Part shown: positions 6,256 through 10,455 of the stretch, piece after piece
Position numbering within the stretch: the stretch's first letter is position 1
Layout of the letters: every line of letters starts with the position of its first letter
Source of the DNA: CAG-791 sp002449595
Lineage (GTDB): Bacteria; Bacillota; Clostridia; Lachnospirales; Lachnospiraceae
Length of the DNA: 10,455 nt
Assembly: GCA_946539855.1 (NCBI GenBank)
Contig: CAMNHV010000057.1
Location: 1-10,455, forward strand
Reading direction: 5' to 3'
Program-made: the position numbers and the translations under genes
Notes under the pieces: generated by a model
Databases searched by the model: none
Told to the model about the DNA's origin: nothing
The model's input: only the letters and a program-made list of their open reading frames with translations

Positions 6256-7032
6256 ATGACAGACAACGGAAAAACAAGAGAACAGCTCTTCCTGGAGGCG
6301 CTCCAGACGGCGAAGAAGACGGCCCGGCAGGGCGGCGACACGATCTCCTCGGAACAGCTGGGTGAGATCTTCGCAGCCACGGGGCTGACGCCGGAGCAGA
6401 CGGCGCAGGTCCGGGACTTCCTCCTAAAGAGCGGCATCAGCGTCGACGAGGCGCCTGCGGACGAAGTGGAGCCGGAAGACGCGCTGACCGAAGAAGAGCA
6501 CGACTACCTGAAAGAATATGAGGAGATGATCGCGCAGATCCCCCAGCCGGAGGAAAGCGTGATGACCGCGATCCGCATCTCGGCGATGGCGGGAGATAAG
6601 GAGGCGCAGCGCTCGCTCGCGCAGTACATGCTGCCGAAGGTGCTCGACATCTGCAGGCTATACGCGGGGCAGGGCGTGCCGGCGGAGGACCTGATCGGCG
6701 CGGGCAGCGAGGCACTGGTGCGCGCAGCGGCGCTCCTCGGGCCCCTCTCGTCCCCTGACGAGGTCGACGGCGACCTGACGCGGCGCATCATGGACGCGAT
6801 GGAGGATCTCATTTCCGACAACCTTCTCATCAAGGCGCAGGACGCGAAGATCGCCGAGAACGCGAATCTCGTCGCGGACAAGGCGGCGGAGCTCGCAAAG
6901 ACGCTCGGGCGGAAGGTGACCCCGGAGGAGCTCGCCCGCGAAGGCGAAGTGACGATGGAGCAGATCACGGAAGCGGTCCGCGCGACCGGACGGGCCATCG
7001 AAGACATTGAATACGGACAGGAAGAAGCCTGA
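6256..7032 (+). CDS. Sigma-70-like protein lacking promoter-recognition regions
   Basis: The product is 258 residues and acidic at its N-terminus. Residues 8-75 resemble sigma region 1.1 of RpoD (helical, ending in an acidic linker). Residues 100-162 resemble regions 1.2-2.2: a GDKEAQ motif (113-118), then YAGQGVPAEDLIGAGSEAL (136-154), which matches the core-RNA-polymerase-binding helix of sigma-70 factors. The aromatic, Trp-rich region 2.3-2.4 that melts and reads the -10 box is absent. Residues 205-245 resemble region 3 (LGRKVTPEELAREGEVT, 217-233), and there is no region 4. It may therefore bind polymerase without choosing promoters, as a decoy, modulator or anti-sigma partner; this is inference. 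The ATG at 6256 is chosen because AGAGAGG lies 8 nt upstream; longer in-frame starts would overlap the preceding gene. It lies 52 bp after the rhomboid-like gene and 16 bp before the next. Confidence 0.8.
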   Translation: MTDNGKTREQLFLEALQTAKKTARQGGDTISSEQLGEIFAATGLTPEQTAQVRDFLLKSGISVDEAPADEVEPEDALTEEEHDYLKEYEEMIAQIPQPEESVMTAIRISAMAGDKEAQRSLAQYMLPKVLDICRLYAGQGVPAEDLIGAGSEALVRAAALLGPLSSPDEVDGDLTRRIMDAMEDLISDNLLIKAQDAKIAENANLVADKAAELAKTLGRKVTPEELAREGEVTMEQITEAVRATGRAIEDIEYGQEEA

Positions 7033-7048
7033 CGGCGAGGTACAAATA

Positions 7049-7471
7049 ATGACAACAGGCAGCGGCGATTTCAAATACACGATCACGCAGCTCACGAAGC
7101 TTTACATCGGCGCGCGGTGCACTTATGAAGAAGTCCTCGACGCGGAGGACTTCAGCCACAAGTTCCGCCAGATCGTCTCCTCGAAGATCCTCGGGGAGGT
7201 GACTGCGGACACGACGCTGGAGAGCCACCTCTACTACATGAGTGCTGAGGACGCCTCGGCAGCAGTCTATGAGAAGCTGCGCGCGGTCGTCGTCTGCAGC
7301 GTCCGCACCGTGAAGAAGACCCTGACCGGGAAGGAAAAGGAGATCTTCGAGGAGAAGGAATTCAAGGTCGAGGAGCTGTGCGCGATCCCGCCGGAAGAGA
7401 AGAACAGGATGGGGATCGTGATCCGCGAGCTCAGGCTCTCCAAGCCGGCGGTCATGAGCTTTGTGATCTGA
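7049..7471 (+). CDS. Conserved-looking 140-residue protein of unknown function
   Basis: I do not recognise this family. The product is 140 residues, soluble, of mixed alpha/beta character, with no signal peptide, membrane helix or metal cluster motif; its three cysteines are scattered. The ATG has GGCGAGG (7034-7040) 8 nt upstream and sits 16 bp after the stop of the sigma-like gene, so co-translation in the same operon is likely. The codon pattern (GC-rich third positions) matches its neighbours, which supports a real gene. A functional link with the sigma-like protein is suggested only by position. Confidence 0.75.
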   Translation: MTTGSGDFKYTITQLTKLYIGARCTYEEVLDAEDFSHKFRQIVSSKILGEVTADTTLESHLYYMSAEDASAAVYEKLRAVVVCSVRTVKKTLTGKEKEIFEEKEFKVEELCAIPPEEKNRMGIVIRELRLSKPAVMSFVI

Positions 7472-7499
7472 GATCTGCTTTGTGACCTGAACTTTTTGG

Positions 7500-7538
7500 G
7501 CGGCCCCGGGCAGCCGGAGCATTGTGCTTCCGGGCCGC
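7500..7538 (+). terminator. Strong GC-rich hairpin downstream of the three-gene operon
   Basis: GCGGCCC (7500-7506) pairs exactly with GGGCCGC (7532-7538), and an inner helix GGAGCA/TGC-T-TCC (7516-7521/7525-7531, one bulged T) extends it. No T-run follows on either strand (a T5 run at 7493-7497 precedes it on the plus strand), so it is more likely a stabiliser or pause element than a complete intrinsic terminator. It lies 29 bp past the stop codon of the 140-residue protein. Confidence 0.4.
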
Positions 7539-7582
7539 ATCCCTTATACTGGATTCGTCTGACTCATATCGAATGCTGCCGC

Positions 7583-7611
7583 ACAGGGCCACCTGTTTTT
7601 TGTATTTTTTT
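7583..7611 (+). terminator. Probable intrinsic terminator before recA
   Basis: ACAGG (7583-7587) pairs with CCTGT (7592-7596) around the loop GCCA. It is followed by T-rich sequence: TTTTTT from 7596, then a further T7 at 7605-7611. The stem is short, so efficiency is uncertain, but this is the only hairpin in the region with a good T-run. It would separate the three-gene operon from recA. The T tract may also help as an upstream element of the recA promoter. Confidence 0.5.
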
Positions 7612-7612
7612 C

Positions 7613-7641
7613 TTGCGGCAGGCAGGACCCGGTGCTATACT
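7613..7641 (+). promoter_or_regulatory. recA promoter
   Basis: TTGCGG (7613-7618) and TATACT (7636-7641) are spaced by 17 bp, and the -10 carries a TG extension (TGCTATACT, 7633-7641). Transcription should start near 7648, inside the LexA box just downstream, giving a leader of about 40 nt before recA at 7688. Confidence 0.75.
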
Positions 7642-7646
7642 GAAAC

Positions 7647-7660
7647 AGAACAAACGTTCG
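7647..7660. promoter_or_regulatory. LexA (SOS) operator of recA
   Basis: AGAACAAACGTTCG matches the Gram-positive LexA box CGAAC-N4-GTTCG at all but the first base. It begins 5 bp after the -10 box and covers the expected transcription start, so bound LexA would block initiation. Damage-induced LexA cleavage would then release recA and the overlapping recX. The site is seen in the sequence; the regulation follows from what is known of recA in Firmicutes. Confidence 0.85.
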
Positions 7661-7687
7661 AAATGCGTTTTTTGAGGAGATTTTGCG

Positions 7688-8731
7688 ATGAGTATGGATC
7701 ATGATCAGAAGATCAAGGCGCTCGACGCGGCGCTGATGCAGATTGAGAAACAGTACGGCAAGGGCGCCGTCATGAAGCTCGGGGATCCCGCGAGCCGGAT
7801 GGAAGTGGAGACCATCCCGACCGGGTCGCTCAGCCTCGACATCGCGCTCGGCCTCGGCGGCATCCCGCGGGGCAGGATCGTTGAGATCTACGGACCGGAA
7901 TCTTCCGGTAAGACGACAGTGACGCTGCATATGATCGCGGAGGTCCAGAAGCAGGGCGGCATCGCCGGCTTCATTGACGCGGAACACGCGCTGGACCCGG
8001 TCTACGCGAAGAATATCGGCGTCGATATAGACAACCTTTACATCTCCCAGCCGGACAGCGGCGAGCAGGCACTCGAGATCACGGAGACGATGGTGCGCTC
8101 CGGCGCGATCGACATCGTCGTCGTCGACTCGGTGGCGGCGCTCGTGCCCAAGGCGGAGATTGACGGCGACATGGGCGACTCCCACGTCGGCCTGCAGGCG
8201 AGACTCATGTCGCAGGCGCTGCGCAAGCTGACGGCCGTCATCAGCAAGTCGAACTGCACGGTCGTCTTCATCAACCAGCTGCGAGAGAAGGTCGGCGTCA
8301 TGTTCGGCAATCCCGAGACGACGACCGGCGGCCGCGCGCTGAAGTTCTATTCTTCGGTGCGTCTGGACGTCCGCCGCATCGAGGCGATCAAGCAGAGCGG
8401 CGAAGTCGTCGGCAACCGCACGCGCGTCAAGGTCGTGAAGAACAAGGTCGCCCCGCCGTTCCGCGAGGCGGAATTCGACATCATGTTCGGCAAGGGGATC
8501 TCCCGCTCGGGCGACATCCTGGATCTTGCCGCGAACTGCGACGTCGTGAACAAGAGCGGCGCGTGGTACAACTACGAGGGGAACAAGATCGGCCAGGGCC
8601 GCGAGAACACGAAGGCATGGCTCGAGCAGAATCCGGAAGTCCTGGAGGAGATCGGACGGAAGGTGCGTGAGCACTACGGACTGATCCCGAAGGATGAGGC
8701 GGCGCAGACGGCGGCCGCGACGGAAGCATGA
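7688..8731 (+). CDS. recA: RecA recombinase
   Basis: The 347-residue product has the usual RecA length. RecA forms an ATP-dependent filament on single-stranded DNA, pairs it with homologous duplex, and triggers self-cleavage of LexA in the SOS response. The N-terminal helix region (1-33) is followed by Walker A GPESSGKT (69-76), Walker B IDIVVVDS (141-148), the loop-1 region EIDGDMGDSHVG (157-168) and the loop-2 region with GNPETTTGGRALKFYSS (207-223). The C-terminal domain ends in a short Ala/Thr/Glu tail. The ATG at 7688 has GAGGAG (7674-7679) 8 nt upstream; an in-frame ATG two codons later is less likely. Expression should be under LexA control through the box at 7647. recX follows with a 4-nt overlap. 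Confidence 0.98.
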   Translation: MSMDHDQKIKALDAALMQIEKQYGKGAVMKLGDPASRMEVETIPTGSLSLDIALGLGGIPRGRIVEIYGPESSGKTTVTLHMIAEVQKQGGIAGFIDAEHALDPVYAKNIGVDIDNLYISQPDSGEQALEITETMVRSGAIDIVVVDSVAALVPKAEIDGDMGDSHVGLQARLMSQALRKLTAVISKSNCTVVFINQLREKVGVMFGNPETTTGGRALKFYSSVRLDVRRIEAIKQSGEVVGNRTRVKVVKNKVAPPFREAEFDIMFGKGISRSGDILDLAANCDVVNKSGAWYNYEGNKIGQGRENTKAWLEQNPEVLEEIGRKVREHYGLIPKDEAAQTAAATEA

Positions 8732-9231
8732 GAAGGGCGGGAAGAGACCGCTCTGCTGAGACAGATCTGAGGAAGGACGCGCTGCAGCGATGCGGCGCGC
8801 TCCTTGCGTCAAGGGATTATTCTGAAGCAAAGCTCAGGGAGAAACTGAGAGGGGACGAGTATCCGGAGGACGTGATCGACGGCGTGATCGGGGAGCTGAA
8901 GGAAGCGCACTACGTGGACGACGCGAGGATCGCGGAGCAGTACGTGCGGCTCCATCTCACGGACCGGAGCGTGGAACGGATCAAACAGGACTTGTACCGC
9001 ATGGGGATCGACCGGGAGATCGCCGAGGATGCCCTGCGGGAAGCCGCGGAGGAGATCGATCCGCAGGCCGCGCAGGAGGAGCAGATCCGGGCGCTTCTTG
9101 CAAAGCGCAGATACCCCGGAGAAGCCGCGGATCCGGCGGAAAAACAGAAGACGATGGCCTTTCTTTACAGGAAGGGATACCCCATTGACCTCATCCGTCA
9201 CGTCCTTGACACATATTTATTATCTGATTAA
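8728..9231 (+). CDS. recX: Regulatory protein RecX
   Basis: The product is 167 residues, almost wholly helical, and fits the RecX family of three-helix repeats. Recognisable pieces are ALLASRDYSEAKLREKL (24-40), VIGELKEAHYVDDARIAEQY (53-72), and RIKQDLYRMGIDREI (84-98). RecX binds the RecA filament and limits or adjusts its activity. The start ATG overlaps the recA stop codon (ATGA), a typical sign of translational coupling, and no strong ribosome site precedes it. It should share the SOS-controlled recA transcript. The -35 box of the rny promoter lies inside its last codons, so its 3' end also carries a regulatory signal. Confidence 0.92.
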   Translation: MRRAGRDRSAETDLRKDALQRCGALLASRDYSEAKLREKLRGDEYPEDVIDGVIGELKEAHYVDDARIAEQYVRLHLTDRSVERIKQDLYRMGIDREIAEDALREAAEEIDPQAAQEEQIRALLAKRRYPGEAADPAEKQKTMAFLYRKGYPIDLIRHVLDTYLLSD

Positions 9232-9234
9232 AAT
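9206..9234 (+). promoter_or_regulatory. rny promoter inside the 3' end of recX
   Basis: TTGACA (9206-9211), a perfect -35, lies 17 bp before TAAAAT (9229-9234), which differs from the -10 consensus by one base and overlaps the recX stop codon. Transcription would start near 9241, with a leader of about 47 nt before rny. This gives rny constant expression independent of the SOS control of recA-recX, although read-through from recA remains possible. Confidence 0.75.
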
Positions 9235-9268
9235 AGGTTTGTTGTGGTTTCTACATTGAAAACTGAAT

Positions 9269-9281
9269 AAGGAGGTAATCC
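9269..9281 (+). promoter_or_regulatory. Unusually long Shine-Dalgarno sequence of rny
   Basis: AAGGAGGTAATCC matches the complement of the 16S rRNA 3' end (AAGGAGGTGATCC) at 12 of 13 positions. The GGAGG core (9271-9275) lies 12 nt before the ATG at 9288, slightly longer than usual. It fixes the start codon. Such extended pairing may favour strong initiation or slow ribosome release. Confidence 0.75.
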
Positions 9282-9287
9282 TGTACC

Positions 9288-10455
9288 ATGCTTCAGACGA
9301 TCATTGGAGTGATCGTCGCGCTGGCAGTCTCCATTCCGGCGACCTTCGTCCTGACGACGAATTACCGGAAAAAGCAGGCCGAACAGAAGATCGGCAATGC
9401 GGAGGAGAAGGCGAGAGCGATCATCGATGAAGCTCTGACGACAGCGGAGGCGAAGAAGCGGGAAGCCCTTCTGGAGGTCAAGGAGGAATCCATCCGTTCG
9501 AAGAACGAACTGGATAAGGAGATCCGGGACCGCCGGAATGAGGTGCAGCGCAACGAACGCCGCGTCCAGCAGAAGGAGGAAGCGATCGACCGCAAGACCG
9601 ACGCGCTGGAACGCAAAGAGCAGAGCCTGACATCGAGGGAAGAATCACTTCGCAGGCAGAAGGAAGAAGTAGACAAGCTCAATGAGCAGCGAGTACAGGA
9701 ACTGGAACGAATTTCGGGACTGACCTCTGAACAGGCAAAAGAATACCTTTTAAAGATCGTAGAAGAAGATGTGAGACACGACTCCGCTGTGATGATCAAA
9801 GAGATCGAGGCGGAAGCAAAAGAAGAAGCTGATAAGAAAGCAAGAGAGTATGTCGTCGGCGCGATCCAGAGATGCGCTGCCGACCATGTCGCCGAATCCA
9901 CGATCTCGGTAGTGCAGCTGCCGAGTGACGAAATGAAAGGAAGGATCATCGGACGAGAGGGCAGGAATATCCGCACTCTTGAGACGATGACCGGTGTGGA
10001 TCTCATCATTGATGATACGCCGGAAGCAGTCGTTATATCCGGCTTTGATCCGATCCGCAGGGAAGTAGCGAGGATCGCCCTTGAGAAACTGATCGTCGAC
10101 GGACGCATCCATCCGGCCAGAATCGAAGAGATGGTCGAGAAGGCGCAGAAGGAAGTCGACGCCAGGATCAAGGAAGAGGGCGAGGCCGCGACGCTCGAAG
10201 TCGGAGTGCACGGCATCCATCCGGAGCTGGTCAGGCTCCTCGGCCGGATGCGGTTCCGCACGAGTTACGGGCAGAACGCGCTTAAGCACTCGATCGAAGT
10301 GGCGCAGCTGGCGGGTCTTCTAGCCGGAGAACTTGGCCTCGATGTGAGAATGGCCAAGCGCGCGGGTCTCCTTCATGACATCGGCAAATCCGTGGACCAT
10401 GAGATGGAAGGCTCCCACGTACAGCTCGGCGCGGAACTGTGCCGCAAGTACAAGG
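9288..10455 (+). CDS. rny: Ribonuclease Y, N-terminal 389 residues (cut by window edge)
   Basis: RNase Y is the membrane-anchored endoribonuclease that starts mRNA decay in many Gram-positive bacteria. The visible part shows an N-terminal membrane helix (about 2-23), a long charged coiled coil (27-200), a KH RNA-binding domain with GRIIGREGRN (218-227), and the beginning of the HD hydrolase domain, with His334 (ALKHS) and the metal-binding LLHDIGK (361-367; His363, Asp364). The usual length is about 520 residues, so roughly 130 residues lie beyond the right edge. No frameshift or stop is seen. The start follows an extended ribosome site, and its own promoter lies in the end of recX. Position after recA-recX is common in clostridia. 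Confidence 0.97.
   Translation, partial: MLQTIIGVIVALAVSIPATFVLTTNYRKKQAEQKIGNAEEKARAIIDEALTTAEAKKREALLEVKEESIRSKNELDKEIRDRRNEVQRNERRVQQKEEAIDRKTDALERKEQSLTSREESLRRQKEEVDKLNEQRVQELERISGLTSEQAKEYLLKIVEEDVRHDSAVMIKEIEAEAKEEADKKAREYVVGAIQRCAADHVAESTISVVQLPSDEMKGRIIGREGRNIRTLETMTGVDLIIDDTPEAVVISGFDPIRREVARIALEKLIVDGRIHPARIEEMVEKAQKEVDARIKEEGEAATLEVGVHGIHPELVRLLGRMRFRTSYGQNALKHSIEVAQLAGLLAGELGLDVRMAKRAGLLHDIGKSVDHEMEGSHVQLGAELCRKYK

Noticed and set aside
7544..8830. 428-residue open frame on the minus strand opposite recA
   Set aside because: It is a mirror frame of recA with low-complexity Arg/Asp/Leu composition and crosses the recA promoter and LexA box.
9362..10261. 299-residue Ser/Arg-rich frame on the minus strand opposite rny
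   Set aside because: It is the complement of the Glu/Lys/Arg coiled coil of RNase Y; the Ser-rich composition is an artefact of reading GA-rich codons backwards.
1..10455. Mobile element or prophage
   Set aside because: No transposase, integrase, terminal inverted repeats or tRNA attachment site is seen; the gene content is mainly housekeeping with uniform GC-rich coding.

Overview
The window looks like a chromosomal segment of a GC-rich Gram-positive Clostridia, most likely a member of the Lachnospiraceae. The basis is the order recA-recX-rny, a Firmicutes-type LexA box at recA, strong AGGAGG-type ribosome sites, sigma-A promoters, and a giant two-ATPase 2-hydroxyacyl-CoA dehydratase activase of the kind found in anaerobic clostridia. 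This taxonomic call is inference; there is no rRNA or tRNA gene to confirm it.

Layout. (1) 1-471 has no gene and is A-rich, unlike the GC-rich rest. It opens with a perfect sigma-A promoter (TTGACA, 17 bp, TATAAT), followed by about 300 nt with several small hairpins and repeats and then a perfect 14-bp hairpin. The best reading is an unidentified structured non-coding RNA. An extended -10 promoter at 403-411 then serves the next gene. (2) 472-738 (+) encodes a small single-pass membrane protein with a Tyr/Pro/Glu/Arg-rich N-terminus. (3) 843-5123 (-) encodes a 1426-residue acyl-CoA dehydratase activase-like protein with two ATPase modules and a dehydratase-like C-terminus. It starts at a TTG codon, and a 37-bp tandem repeat lies across its stop codon. 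(4) 5307-7471 (+) is a probable three-gene operon: a six-helix rhomboid-like protein without visible catalytic residues but with a zinc-binding tail, a sigma-70-like protein lacking the promoter-reading parts, and a 140-residue protein of unknown function. (5) 7583-9231 (+) holds a weak terminator, an SOS-type recA promoter with LexA box, recA, and recX overlapping recA by 4 nt. (6) rny (RNase Y) starts at 9288 from its own promoter inside the end of recX and runs off the right edge.

How the parts relate. recA and recX form the SOS recombination unit, and RecX is a known modulator of RecA. rny is a membrane-anchored mRNA-decay endonuclease with its own strong promoter. The activase is divergent from the rhomboid-like operon and shares a 183-bp control region with it (5124-5306). 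The parts least explained by known families are the promoter-driven RNA candidate at the left end and the rhomboid-like/sigma-like/unknown trio, which may be an undescribed membrane-linked regulatory module.
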